This document shows, piece after piece, positions 36,091 to 48,639 of a DNA stretch of 64,000 nt (positions are counted from its first letter, which is position 1; the number at the start of each line of letters is the position of its first letter). The stretch is from NCBI GenBank assembly GCA_028829895.1, contig CM054177.1:77815163-77879162 (forward strand), in the 5' to 3' direction. A program made the position numbers and the translations under genes. Origin of the DNA: Sinotaia quadrata (taxonomy: Eukaryota > Mollusca > Gastropoda > Architaenioglossa > Viviparidae). Below the pieces are notes generated by a model that did not search any database, was not told where the DNA came from, and worked only from the letters and a program-made list of their open reading frames with translations.

Positions 36091-38639
36091 CAGCTCTTTT
36101 AGCTTTGGCTGATTGTTACGTTTCCAGTATTTATTTAAAGACCCTGCTTAGGAAATTATAGAACTTTAATTTACTATTTAAATTAATTCTCTCTCGTTTA
36201 ACCTAAACAGACTGGTTGCTCAAATCATCATTCGACTAAATTAAAAATGCATCTTTGTAGTCTAGATCACAGATTTACGAAACTGATAATTTGCGTACAT
36301 TAGCTAGATTGGAAATCGTCAAAAACTCTCTTAGATTCATATGCATTCATTACGTCATTCGTTTAGCTCAGACAGCCCCCATCCAATCCCATTTGGTCTA
36401 TATGCATACAATTTACTACAAAAAGAGGTTCTTAACAAAATGAAATAGATTTAATAAGTTTAACAATTAACAGCAACGATTAATTACGACACGACGTCTT
36501 AATTCTACACAGCGTTGTTCTCTCATTTACCGTCCTGGTTAAAAGTTCTAACGAGAATTCTCTTTTCTTTTATTGCCAAATAGTCACTTGATTCTGGACC
36601 CTAGTAGATATACTTAACTATACTCTTGGTCGCACGTGGGGTTCAACTGGTTAGAACTGGTCCACATCACTTTGGCTCATCGTCAGTACTGCATAGCACA
36701 ACAGTCAATCGTCCACTCAATTACTGCATCGCTAATGTACTTGCGACGAATCGTTAACACGTGGTTAACACGATGTACTTTTACGTATGGGTCATGAAGA
36801 CGCCCGAGTCGGTGTACGACTCAAGAAGTACGAAGGTAGAGAGGAATAACATAAGAAGAACCCGGCTGAAACAAAGGATTTGGGCTCTGTAACTATTTGC
36901 GTCTATATTCGCAAAACCCAAGCACATGTTTCTTTGTTTAAGGTTCTGAATTTAGAATCTTTGACTATCGTGTCGTTTACAATTCAAATATGGTTATATT
37001 TAAATATACATTGTGGTTCACGTGTGTGTTACATATAACGTTACACGAACGTATGAATTCTCAAATATTTACAGCATTAAAAATTAGAATTCACACAAAG
37101 GATTAATTCAAAATGAAGCATGAATGCTTTACAATTTTACACGAAAAATTATATGCAAGAACAATTTGAATTACAAAGAAGAATTCACCACGTGCACAGA
37201 CATACTGGCGGCACTAGGGAATTTAAGATTATATAAATTAAAGATAAGAAAAGGTTACAATAATTTATATACAATAACTTTTAGATTTGTCCCTTTACAT
37301 CGAAACACGTGCTTTGGCTAAAATAGCGCTAAGCTGCACAAAATACATACATCAATTCAATTACAAAATACAATCAATAAATGCAATAGATACTGTAAGA
37401 AGTAGACGTGTTATTGTTACCTCTTCAAAGTAGATTTTACTGCTCTAGCGCGGGTTCATCTTCGACTCTCTTACGACTCTGGTATGGCGGCGGGACGGAG
37501 CTAATGTTAAAGCTGCCTTGTCTGTCTGCCGGTCTGGGAGTGAGTGAGTGTTTTGGCGCCTTATGAATCGTATTTATGAAACTGCATTGAACGCATCACG
37601 TGACCGTTCACGTGGTATGTTGTTGATCTCGAAGGTGCTGGACACTGGCCTAAAGTTATGCAACAATCCGACCTTGCTAGAAGCTTCTAGATACTGATGT
37701 ATCACGGGTGAATTTCAACAAAGGTCCGTTCAAAAATTTAATTTTGAAACGAGCAATTGGGTCACGAGGTCATGACACAGAATTTGTCACACATCGTCAC
37801 ACTGATTAACATTACCACATTTATCCTCTTTAGTGTTCTCTTATATAAAAAAAAGTCCTTTTCCAAATTTGCAAAATACATCGCACAGAATAGAGCACAT
37901 ATGGTGTTCCTTAAAAATTAATTTACACTATAATTTCCTTTTACAAAATTGTAAAATACAGCACACAAATTAAATATGCTTAAGCAAGTATAGTGATCTT
38001 CACAGAATTAAATTAAACTACAAAATCTCTAAATCACTAAAAGTAAAGTATAAGGAATGCATTTCTACCAAATCACACTATGAAAACATCCTTTCACACA
38101 CAAAATATGCATTAATAACAATTTCTACTGAATTAAATCATATATGAATGCCCTTTAATGGCCATAGAATATAACATACAAATTTACATTCATGTTTACA
38201 ACTTATACATATATGAACATATATGAACAAAATACTTTTATTACCAGCTGAAAAATGTTACAGAAAAATTATGATAACTCTGAATCTGCTTGCAATATGA
38301 GCATTGGCTAACTCAGAAATTCATATATCTGTGTACGTGAGATTCATACATTTGTGGACTTGGAGGAAATATTGCAGACTGATTTTAGAACTTTTTTCTA
38401 AGCCCTGAATTTTATCCTTTACACTCTAACATTTTCGATTGGCGAGTTTCATTTGTTAGGTAATTCATCATTAGTCAGTCATGACATATACCTCTAATCA
38501 GTCTCACACACATATTGTCAGTCAATTTTACCTGATCACCCTGGGTGAGGAGTGCACCCATTTTATGAATAGTAAGAAAGAAATATACCACAGCTCTGAA
38601 TATAAAAATTCATATACAAAAAATGAAATATGAAGATGT
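36091..38639. other. Low-repeat stretch with GC-richer core, unidentified
   Basis: Between about 36300 and 37800 the text differs in style from its surroundings, with more CpG and no tandem repeats (GACGCCCGAGTCGGTGTACG, GGCGGCGGGACGGAGC). It has no matching copy elsewhere in the window and no terminal repeats I can see. It could be a single copy of an interspersed element, or a regulatory or transcribed region. No protein frame is convincing. Confidence 0.35.
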
Positions 38640-39672
38640 GACAGAGTAAATTTGCCTATCCCTATTTCTAGACTTAATTGTTATGTACATTGTTAAATTG
38701 TCAAAGTGACCCAACCTTGGGCACTCCTTATGATGGTATTTCTGTAAGTGTCAGAGTTGGAGTAAACAACTTGAGTTAAGAATATGCTAGAAATTGCTGA
38801 TGCAGTCAAAAACAATTCCAACTGGATGAGTAGTTTTTATTATTCATTGGTTAATGAGACCAACCAATGGACTGAGATCAAAAGTTTACCTGCTGTAGAA
38901 AATTGTATTGTCTAATCGCTTGAATTTGGTGTGGCAAGAGGTCCAGTCATGAAAGGCATCCATTAGCTTAATGGTGAGTTAACTGATTGAGAGAGAGAAT
39001 GGACTTAGAAATATTTCTTGCATTTGCTATTGATATGATATACTTGTGCTTTACATAGAGTTGTATTATGTGAGTAGACTATTATTTCTACAAATTGGGA
39101 TCTAAGATGCTCTTGTGTAATATGCTAAACACATGACATTGTTTCTAACGAACCTGTTCATAAACTATTATACTGTATTTAAAAGTTTTATTATGCTGTG
39201 TACATGTATTGGGCTAATAAATACTGTTGCAGGAAACTGTAAGTTGAAACTTAAATGTAAGTAAGAATGGAGTTATAAAGGAATAAACTGGAAACTTGTG
39301 GCTTTGTTACGAAAAGTGCTCAAAAAGACTACTGAGAATTTTCCATACAAGGTTACATAGAAACTATTATCACTTATCTCTAATAACTTCATTTCTGTTC
39401 TCTGATGAGAACTATCCTGTGATTTGTATTGACACTAATCTGTTGAACTGTGTGTTAGGATATAAGACTGTATAGGTATTAAAATTATTGGAACATGGTT
39501 CGTGGAAATGTTGATGTCAGGTATTATTCCATTGTATTTGTTATAAGTATATTTGATTGTTGACTTAATACATTTATTGTTAAATTTATTGACCTTCTAA
39601 CACATATTAATAGCCTTATGTTGGAGAAGAAAGTGGGTGGATGGGGACTTACTAAATATAGATTAAAAGATG
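38640..39672 (+). mobile_element. Interspersed repeat family 'X', copy B
   Basis: Inverted relative to copies A and C. Similarity to copy A starts at AGAGTAAATTTGCCT (38643) and runs through the introns and exon-like parts to TAAACTGGAAACTTGTG (about 39300). Copy B then lacks about 370 bp present in A, with AACTTGTG at the junction in both, and resumes to the CTAAATATAGATTAAA block. It stops where the GTGTGTGTATTTGCACG minisatellite begins at about 39675. Every open frame of A is broken here by stops and small indels. Confidence 0.8.
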
Positions 39673-39674
39673 GT

Positions 39675-40140
39675 GTGTGTATTTGCACGTGTGGTTTCCC
39701 CTGTCACGACTTTGTGCCTTGTATGCTTGTGTATGTCTTTGTGGTTTCCCATGTCACGGCTTTGTGCCTTTGTATGCATGTGTGTGTGTGTGTGTCTGCA
39801 TGTGTGGTTTCCCCTGTCACGGCTTTGTGCCTTGTATGCTTGTGTATGTCTTTGTGGTTTCCCATGTCACGGCTTTGTGCCTTTGTATGCATGTGTGTGT
39901 GTGTGTGTCTGCATGTGTGGTTTCCCCTGTCACGGCTTTGTGCCTTGTATGCTTGTGTATGTCTTTGTGGTTTCCCATGTCACGGCTTTGTGCCTGGTAT
40001 GCTTGTGTATGTCTTTGTAGTTTTGTGCCTTGTGCCTTGCATATATGTATGTATGTGTGTGTGGTTTCGCCTGTCACGGCTCTGTGCCCAGTATGCATGT
40101 GTGTATGGTGTGTATCTGTATGTGTGGTTTCCCCTGCTGC
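39675..40140. repeat. Composite minisatellite abutting repeat copy B
   Basis: Units built from GTGGTTTCCCMTGTCACGGC and TTTGTGCCTTGTATGCTTGT alternate with a (GT)n-bearing version, so a ~52-base and a ~64-base unit alternate as a higher-order ~116-base repeat. Three plus-strand frames stay open for 116-192 codons through it. They are repeat artefacts (Cys-Val-Phe-Pro rich), not genes. Confidence 0.88.
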
Positions 40141-41550
40141 AGTACGGCAATCACTTCCAGCCCTCAAGTGTATCCGCATTCCACTCTAGTTTCTAATACA
40201 CCTTCATCCTAAGCTCGTGGGTTCATTCTTTGCCCTTCACCTTTCTCTATGAATGGCGTGCTTGACAATTGTTACAACTCGTAATTCAAATAATGTTGAT
40301 GTCGCCACACAGTTCTTTCCCCTCCCTGTATCAACCGTGCGGCGTGGTAATTTATGTCAGAGGACGCAGGCCAGCGTTAGCCTTAGTTCTGGCGGATTTC
40401 GCCATTCATTAATCACCAGTCTTCATCCACATTACTTTGAAGTCGCACACTTGGCTGACTGTTTATATGTAAAGCGGTCATTTGCGTACTGAATTTAAAT
40501 AGGGTTGAGGCGAGCGGAATACATTGTGCCATTACTAGTTTCTGAGTCACTAGCAACTTGTTATGCGTCTCTGTGGCGGAATCAAGCCGTTCACTCTCCA
40601 GTAGCACTGGGTAATCTTATACGTTCGAGACTTCGAAATCGGCGAACGTTGGCGTCAGACAACGCGACTAGTCGTACTATAGGCATACGTTCAATTTTTT
40701 AAAATTATTTTTAATGGATGTTGTGCAGATACCATTTAGTTAAGTTCTTATTGTTAAATTTGCTAAACTTTCATTATTGATGATGATGCAGATGATTAAA
40801 AAAAAAAAATCCAAAAAATTTTCTGTACTTTAAACATATATTTTTAACAGATTGGTTTTATTCTTGGCACTGACCGTAGCAAATTAGTCGCGCGCGCCTT
40901 TCCATTAAATGTCATCGTCAGCAGTAACAATGTCAGAGTAAATTTGGACTGTTTCTTTTTATATAGCCTACACGCATACACATACCACACGCACGCACGT
41001 ATACACACACACAATCGAACGGCCGATTGATTCGAAGTCAGACTTCATCTACAGTTAAACTTATGTATAGGGACATGACTAGCATGTAAAAACTACTTCA
41101 CACTGTATTTAAAAACTACTTCACATTGTACCATTCGTTTTTGTTTGGGCTACAGTTTTCCTCCATTTATGTAGACACACTTTGTACAGAAACCAAACAA
41201 TAGATATATTTAAAAAGTTGGTTGGTTACTTTAAAAAGGAGTTGTATTTGTTACTTTTTGTTGTTGCCGACTTTTCCAACATTAGTTCTTTTCAAGGACA
41301 GGCTTTCATTTTAAGATGATGTATTTATGTAAGCGACAGGACTGGGCATATTTGATGATAACTGATGGAGTATTCGGACAGTGAGTGGTGAAAAGGCCTT
41401 GCACTCTTGTGTAAAGTACACAGGCAAATGTCTGAAATATTGTAGCTGACGGTGAAAAGATATTTTCGAAGAACTCACTTTACTTTTATGTCGATCCTGC
41501 CTCCACGCATCTAGAATTCTATTTGTTGAAGTTGGTGTCTCGCTCGTCAA
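40141..41550. other. Non-coding DNA
   Basis: Frames of 60-80 codons around 40253-40700 overlap on both strands and lack recognisable domains. Short CA-rich tract at 40972-41013. No other feature. Confidence 0.45.
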
Positions 41551-41895
41551 ATTCACGGGTTATACACACTCTCCTTTGGATTAATTGTAAGAATTCACGG
41601 GTTTTACAAACTCTTCTCTGTATTAATTGTAAGAATTCACAGGTTTGGTCCGTTTAGAAATAGAAAAAAAAATCGCTCTTACAAATATAACTGTGCTTAT
41701 TTAGCATATAGGTAATTGCTAGATACCATATTCATTTTTCTTTTCAAGGTTTGGTCCGTTTAGAAATAGAAAGAAAAATCGCTCTTACAGATATAACCGT
41801 GCTTATTTGGCATGTAAGCGATTGTTACCTACTAGTAGAGTCTGTCGTAAAAAATTAACTTTGCTTATTTAGCATTTAAGGGATTGCTATTTGCA
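41551..41895. repeat. 42-bp and 107-bp tandem repeats, adjoining
   Basis: AATTCACGGGTT... recurs at 41551, 41593 and 41635 (42-base period). Then a 107-base unit starting GGTTTGGTCCGTTTAGAAAT is present at 41642 and 41749, with a partial third copy at about 41850-41895 (GCTTATTTAGCATTTAAG). Confidence 0.82.
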
Positions 41896-42399
41896 TTTGG
41901 AGTGTCAAAAATATATATTAATAAATCAGTTTATTTAATTGATCGTTCCTGTTTAAGAACATTTGTATCAAATAATTTTTCATTATTTTATTTATTGACT
42001 CTTGCATGATTTATGTATAATATTAGCAATAAACCTCTTAAAATAAGATGGCATTTATTTTCCATGCTTCTCTCTTTACGGCACGTAATAATAAAAGGAA
42101 AAAATATCTTTTCCCGCTAAAATTGTTTAACACACACTTGGGACTTAGGCTGTATTTCTAATTGATAAGCGTACTTGGTTTAGGCATAAAACAGAAGGGG
42201 GGGGAAAATCTACGAAGGTGATATAAAAGAAAAAAGTATCTGCTACATGAGGAGATTTTTATTTATTTGTTGTAAGAAGACTTTCTCTTGCAAACACAAA
42301 ATATTACTTTATATATTTTCCTCAATACTTTGAAAGAAGATAATATTTCTGATCGAATTATTTTTTTCTGGATAAACAAATACGTCGTAGTTAATTAGT
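41896..42399. other. Non-coding AT-rich DNA
   Basis: No feature recognised. Confidence 0.45.
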
Positions 42400-42850
42400 G
42401 TGACGATAACTCTGCAGGTCTTATGCAATTTGTTCAGCCAGCAGTGAATCTCTTGATAATAAGTTAACGCCCTTGTCACTTTATAAGACCAAAATAGTAT
42501 TAGTCTTAATCTTATCGACTGTTGTCAGAGAGAATCTCTTGATAATTAATTCGATGCACATTGCCGTTCCCGAACAGAAAATGTGTCTTGAAAATCTCTT
42601 GATAATTAAGTGTATTATCACCACTTCTCTTGAATATAAAAAGTAGGTATCTTATTGAATGTGTTTACCAAATTAATCTTTTATTAATTGGACACACCAT
42701 TATCCTTTCTCTTGAATAAAAGAGTGTCTTGTTAAATGCTTTCATCAGTGAATTTCTTGAAAACTAGCTCCCACGTGACGAGCATTTCTCTCTCTTGAAT
42801 ATAAGAGTGTCGTGTTTCCTTCTCTGACCATTTAATTTTTGAAAAGTAGC
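42400..42850. repeat. Decayed ~60-bp minisatellite
   Basis: GAATCTCTTGATAATWA and TTCTCTTGAATATAARAG recur about every 60-65 bases. Edges uncertain. Confidence 0.6.
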
Positions 42851-42986
42851 ACGCCATTTTATGTGTTATGTTTACTAAACGTGATCACCAATGTTTCTCC
42901 AGATAAGGGTTCTCATCAACTGAACAACAAAGTTTGATTTTTGCATAACAATGTTGTTGTTTTTTTTAAATTTTTATTTCAATAGC

Positions 42987-43745
42987 AGTGTGGGACACGT
43001 GCGCCACTTAGTTAATGAAGATAATTATTATTATTAATTAATCTTTCATAACTCATTTCAAGTGATGAGGATATTAATTTTATTTTATTAATGATCCTCC
43101 AACAGACACCACTCGTCTCTCACATGGCGGATATTTTGGCGTTGTAAACGTTTTCACAATTCCACAACATAAAACAACATTTACAGTCACATAAGGTTTA
43201 CTGCAGGCGGAAAACTTCTTACTAAGGAGAAGACAAATCCGACTTTAATCTATATTTAGCGAGCCCCCATTACCCACTTTCTTCTCCAACATAAGAATAT
43301 CAATATGCGTAAGAAGGTCAATAAATTTATCAATAAAAGAAGAATGAACTCTACAAATGACAATTACAGTAAAACAGATAATTTGACATCAGTATTCCAT
43401 GAACCCACATTCGGGTAATTATAGTTTACAGTCTCTCTCTACATATATAATAATAATAATAATAATAATAAAAACAAATTACATCTAGTTATAATTCAAC
43501 AATAGAGTCAATACAAATTGCAGGTTAGTTCTGTCAGGGAATAGAAATGGTTATTAGAATAGGTTATTATAAACTTCACATCACCTAGATTAAGTACAGC
43601 TTCCACACTCTTTTCACTGGCCTTTTCAATCACGTCACAGTGTCAAAATGTCCTCGCTGAGCAGTGTTCCCGCCTCGTGCCCAAGAAAACACTGATGCGT
43701 CCTTACTCTCAACTGTCCTGGCAGTTTCTTGAGCAGAACACAATC
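42987..43745 (-). mobile_element. Interspersed repeat family 'X', copy C
   Basis: Aligns in the same orientation with copy A 21665-22398. Shared blocks on the + strand are GCCACTTA, ATGATCCTCCARCAGACACC, ACTCGTCTCTC, CTATATTTAGCGAGCCCCC, CCCACTTTCTTCTCCAAC, ATCAATATGC, and the distal AGTTTCTTGAGCAGAA versus AGTTTCCTTAAGCAGAA. The copy lacks the part of A beyond 22400. A (TAA)n run (43447-43471) lies inside it. Confidence 0.8.
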
Positions 43746-43864
43746 ACAATGATTGTGTTATCTTCACTGGACTGAACCAAAAGAAATAACACACAAAAAA
43801 AGAAATCAAACAAAAACAGTCTGTGATGCTTCGATCATGCTGAAAGAACACAGTTGTTCCAGTA

Positions 43865-44222
43865 TTATTATCAGTACTAAGATTAACCTGGCGATTATTA
43901 TCAATACTAGGACTGTTTAACCTGGCGACAAGTATTAATTATCAGTACTATGACTGTTTAACCTGGCGACATGTATTAATTATCAGTACTAGGACTGTTT
44001 AACCTGGCGGCATGTATTAATTATCAGTACTAGGACTGTTTAACCTGGCGGCATGTATTAATTATCAGTACTAGGACTGTTTAACCTGGCGGCATGTATT
44101 AATTATCAGTACTAGGACTGTTTAACCTGGCGACAAGTATTAATTATCACTACTAGGACTGTTTAACCTGGCGGCATGTATTAATTATCACTACTAGGAC
44201 TGTTTAGCCTGGCGACAAGTAA
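43865..44222. repeat. 41-bp minisatellite, about 8 copies
   Basis: The unit TATCAGTACTAGGACTGTTT plus AACCTGGCGGCATGTATTAAT has an exact 41-base period in the centre. It starts about 120 bases right of repeat copy C. Confidence 0.9.
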
Positions 44223-45384
44223 GGGGTGCTGAAAGGTATGCAAAGTAGTCGGGGTTGTTTGTACCCCTTGTTTTCGCGTTATAATTGTTAGTTGACCTGA
44301 TTGCAATCCTTTTTGTTCATAGCTCTGTTTGCTTGTACTTCGGATTGTTTGTAGTTTATAGTTGTTTGTAGGCCCGGTTGTAGTCCTCAAAATTAATATC
44401 TCTGGTTGCTTGTTTCTATATAGTTGTTTGTAGGCCTGATTGTTTATTGCTTCATAGTTGTTTGTAGACCTGATTGCAGTCATCATTGCATATTTTCTCT
44501 GTAGCGTTATAGTTGTCTGTAGACCTGATTGTAATCGTCATTGTTGTCTTTTTGTTGACATCTTTGGTGGTTTATGGCTGTAGTTGTAGTTTTATAGTTG
44601 TTTGTAGATCTCATTGTAGTCTTAGTGTTTATAGCGCTCTGGTTGGCTGTAGCTTTGTAGCAGTTTATAAGTCTAACTGTAGTCTTGATCGTGTTCGTAG
44701 CTCTCTCTCTCTCTCCCTCTCTGGTAGCTTGATATTTATTTGAAAGCCTGATTACAATAGTTCTGTGTCCATTCTTCGTTGACTGGGCCTTTGCCGCTTG
44801 TAGTTGGAGTATTTATTAGCATTTGTCTGTTGCCCTGACTGGTTTGTTTTGCAGCGCCCCAGACTTTTGTTGTCTTGACACGTAGCTCTGTTCCCCAGAA
44901 GCCTATTATTCTGATTTTGTCTTAGAACTACACTGACGCACCGACTTCAAGTCACGCTTTGACACTGATGACCTGGCCTTTTCGGTTGTTAGCCCATGAC
45001 AGAGCGTAACTTCACCCAGTGTTCGAGTCTAAGGTGCGCGGCCGCGTAGCTCGTTAGAAAGCAGTTTTAAAATTCCGCGCACAAGTCTTGGTAATAAGCT
45101 CAAACAACCGCCAGTTCCGCGCACACAGGAAAAATACTAGAGAGAACGTTGACTTCACCCCTTTCACTTGATTACAGCGTTGCGGAATCTAGCAATGGGT
45201 CTAGTTATTACGAAGCGGTCACCAGAAGTCTTTAGATTATAATATATAGTTTTCCGTGTATCAGACAGTAGTTAAATATTGGGTGCATTTGGTCGTGAGA
45301 CTTAACCGGGAATGTTAGAATGGAAGCGAGAGATTCTTGTTGCAGTAAAGCTTAAAAGCACCCAGAGCGTTGCTAAAGTTCAGA
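44223..45384. other. Decayed repeat (44265-44760), then plain DNA
   Basis: TAGTTGTTTGTAGACCTGATTG and TGTAGTC phrases recur irregularly through 44265-44760, including a (CT)n tract near 44701. From 44900 to 45384 there is a GC-richer patch (GTGCGCGGCCGCGTAGC) without a recognisable gene. Confidence 0.5.
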
Positions 45385-45690
45385 CGAAGCTGTTGACTGG
45401 CTAAGTTGTGTAAAAGTAAAGCTTATGTATTGGATTGAACAGCAAGAGTTAGAGCTTAGACATTGTTCTAAGACTGCTGGTTGGCTAATGTACGTGCACA
45501 TAAAAATTTTAAATTAACGTATTGAACAGCAAGAGTTAATTAAACAGCTATAGTGTAGCTTTTGTTCACACTTAAGCTATGCTGACTGGCTAATATGTAT
45601 ATATAAGTATAGTTTATGTGTTGATGCATTAAGCAACAAGAGTTAATTAAGCAGCTGTGTAGCTGTTGTTCATATTAAGACTGGCTGAGG
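45385..45690. repeat. ~105-bp tandem repeat, 3 diverged copies
   Basis: Each unit carries GACTGGCTAA, GTATTGAACAGCAAGAGTTA and TGTAGCTTTTGTTCA-like text. Confidence 0.7.
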
Positions 45691-47794
45691 AAAGACGGGA
45701 ACGACTCCAGGGATTGTCTCTCAGAATCACAGAAAATTCACTCATTCGCTTGGTTTACGAAGTTGATGAGCGGCCTAGTTTCTAGAACCGGTTCCTGTGG
45801 TCGGCTGCCTTCGGCAAGATTGGGTTTCGTTCAGTAGACACCACCCGTCCGAATAAATAGAAAAATGCACAGTTTGTGTTTATATGATATTTTCAAATAA
45901 AACAACCAGCTATGATATCCGTTAAGAAATTAAAGGATGACAACTACAGTGCATTTGTTTTCTGGAAGTGTCGGTAATACGATTAGGTAAACGTGATTTC
46001 AGAGAAAACTTTTTTCCTCTTCTATTTGCCGAAATAAAAGCCTGGCCATTATGACAGCAATCTTGAACAATGTCAGTTGTAACACAAAGAAAAGCAGATT
46101 AACAATAACATGATCATCTGATGCAGAAGTTGGGGGTTATTGAAAACAAAATATTTGGCTCTTGAGAGATTGAGTTTGCACACATATTGTTTCTTGACTC
46201 AACATTCTTGCTCTTTACACACCTCCCCCGGCCCATTGCCATGAAATCTTTATATCTCCAAGTTATTAAATAGTTCAGTGCAATGACAAGAGTCATTCTC
46301 AACAATCAGGATCTCTTGACGAATTTAATGGAACACGAAAGGTTTTCCAGGAACGGCCAAAATTTCTTGAACCAGCCACTGGCCAAATTCCAGTTTTCTC
46401 CACGCAGTTCGCAGCGGCTGCAGCAGCAGCAACCGGGGTAAAAGGAGGAGGGTTAATGGCGTTGGTGTGAATCACCCAGGACGGCGGGTTTTCCCAGACT
46501 GGCGAGCTGCGTTGCACCAGTTGCCCTTGCCGGTGGCGCGCTCTCTCTCCCTCTCTTTTTCTCAGGTAGATGGCGGCTCAGGTGGTTTACTGGGCTGTCT
46601 GAATGGAATCAGTCACTTCTGTTTATTTTTCGATTTATCTATCTGTACGCCCCCCTTCCCTCCACAGATATAGAGAGTAAGAGAAAATTAGGGAGGGTAA
46701 CATAGATTGCTATTGTTTGAAGTTTTTCTTCCAAAGTTGTTGTTTGATATTTGTGAAAAGCAGAAGTATGAAAATTGAAATTAAAGGGACTAAAAAGTGC
46801 TATTACGCCTGTTCATTCGTACGCTTTGTAATCTTTTCTTTATTGGAAACTTATAGCATGCCTGAATATAAATTTAATTTAACACAACATCTTGCAATTT
46901 TCAGTAAATGATGAACACATTTCGCTGCATTGCATAATTAATATTTTCTGTAACTGTAAGGAACCAGGTACCATTCATTTGATTCCGAGTAATTATCTTT
47001 GCTGCCGGCTCTGAGTGCCTTCCTAAATAACAAACGTAGCCATGTTGGTCGAGAACATATTTATACATTAATCTTGTAACATCACCAATAAGGGAGTTGT
47101 GAAAGGTCATAGTGAAGAATTTAAGTAACTCGCCTTTGGAGGAGCGTCAACATTTTATGTCAATAAAGTGAATGAAGTATGTCAAGTTGTTATTTCCTTT
47201 AGTTTTTCCTGTCTTCTCCCCTCCCCCCCCCCCCCCCCCGCTTGCTTTACTCCTTTTTTTTCGACTCCCGACTAACGCGTTAGACGGCCTTCTTCCGCTG
47301 CAGATTTTCTGAAAGCTGTTACCAGTTTCCGGCTACAGCATACTCACAATCTTAGCTCTTTTATTAATAATGGCAAGTGACACTGCTCACAGCCAGGATT
47401 TAACTCTTGTCCCGCCCGTTCATTGGACACCCATTTAAAATAATTTACTGAATCGGCTGAAAACTGACAATCAAAAAGTTAACTTTTCTCTATACTGCAA
47501 GCCGTCTGGCGCAATAATATGTTTAGTTAAGATTAAGACATTACTACTCTTGGGTTTGTTAGAAATTAGGACTTCATTAACTCAGTGTGCCACAGCAGCA
47601 TTGACTTCCTTACCAAAATATGACTTTTGTGTAATGCATGCCCTGGCAGTGCCCGCTGGAATTATTAAACTTTATAACTTGAAGAATAATTATAATTAAT
47701 AATTTTAAAAAATATATATACAAAAGAACCAAGTCGACTTTTTGAACTCAGTTCAACTATACCTGCTCTGTATCACTCTTTATGCACATGGCAT
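45691..47794. other. Non-coding DNA with a GC-rich patch at 46380-46600
   Basis: The patch holds GCAGCGGCTGCAGCAGCAGC, CCGGTGGCGCGCTC and a CTCTTTTTCTCAG|GTAGATGGCGGC junction. It may be a small CpG-rich island. Frames on both strands (including one with an 8-Ala run, minus) are not identifiable. It does not encode the expected next FNDC3 segment. A long C-run lies at about 47225-47239. Confidence 0.4.
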
Positions 47795-47830
47795 TTTGTT
47801 ACCAGTCTTTTCCTCAGACTTCCTCATCAC

Positions 47831-47861
<31 letters not shown>

Positions 47862-48212
47862 GGGTCTTTGCTTGGCATAAACTAAAATATTGAAATGTCT
47901 TTTCCTCTGACTTCCTCATCACTATATATATATGGGTCTTTGCTTGGCATAAACTAAAATATTGAAATGTCTTTTCCTCTGACTTCCTCATCACTATATG
48001 TATATATATATGGGTCTTTGCTTGGCATAAACTAAAATATTGAAATGTCTTTTCCTCTGACTTCCTCATCACTATATGTATATATATATATATGGGTCTT
48101 TGCTTGGCATAAACTAAAATATTGAAATGTCTTTTCCTCTGACTTCCTCATCACTATATGTATATATATATATATGGGTCTTTGCTTGGCATAAACTAAA
48201 CTATTGAAATGC
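47795..48212. repeat. ~85-bp minisatellite with variable (TA)n core, 5 copies
   Basis: The unit TGGGTCTTTGCTTGGCATAA ... CTGACTTCCTCATCACTATA is highly conserved. Length differences come from the internal (TA)n run (about 6-26 bases). It is a minisatellite with an embedded, independently varying microsatellite. Confidence 0.92.
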
Positions 48213-48639
48213 GCACACCGTCTGGTGTGTGATGTCTTGCTTTGAGTGCAAGTTCCTTTCGTGCACTTAACATTACGGTTCTGAAACTCGCTCAGTCTGA
48301 TGACGCGTGACGTGACTGCGCTAGTCTCCAGTGGTGCATGAATTCACGTACTATAACAGAGAGATCAAATATGGTCCCATGTGTCCTTTTCATTTATCGA
48401 CGTTCTATCTCCTTGATTGAGAAAGTCTGCTACTCAGCATATGGAGGATTTAAGTTTTTCTCCCCTCATTGATTTGAGAAATATCTGCAAACCAGAACAT
48501 GCATTCTAGGGAAACATGCGTATGCGTGCCCTTTAACCCCACTTTAAGACAGCTCCAATATTTATTTGGCCGTGTATACTCATAGTTTAATATCAATGAT
48601 ATATTTGTCGCAGGTTTTCCGAGACTGTTACTAAATGTT
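48213..48639. other. Non-coding DNA
   Basis: No feature recognised. Confidence 0.45.

Noticed and set aside
39618..40196. Three overlapping + strand frames of 116-192 codons rich in Cys, Val, Phe and Pro
   Set aside because: They run through one composite minisatellite in different frames. The N-terminal part of the longest lies in repeat copy B.
43865..44222. Regularly spaced repeats that could suggest a CRISPR array
   Set aside because: The whole 41-bp unit is repeated with no variable spacers, and the DNA is eukaryotic. It is a minisatellite.
46565..46676. Next FNDC3 exon after a CTCTTTTTCTCAG acceptor
   Set aside because: Entering in phase 1 gives a frame with no similarity to the expected FNDC3 segment, and it stops without a donor.
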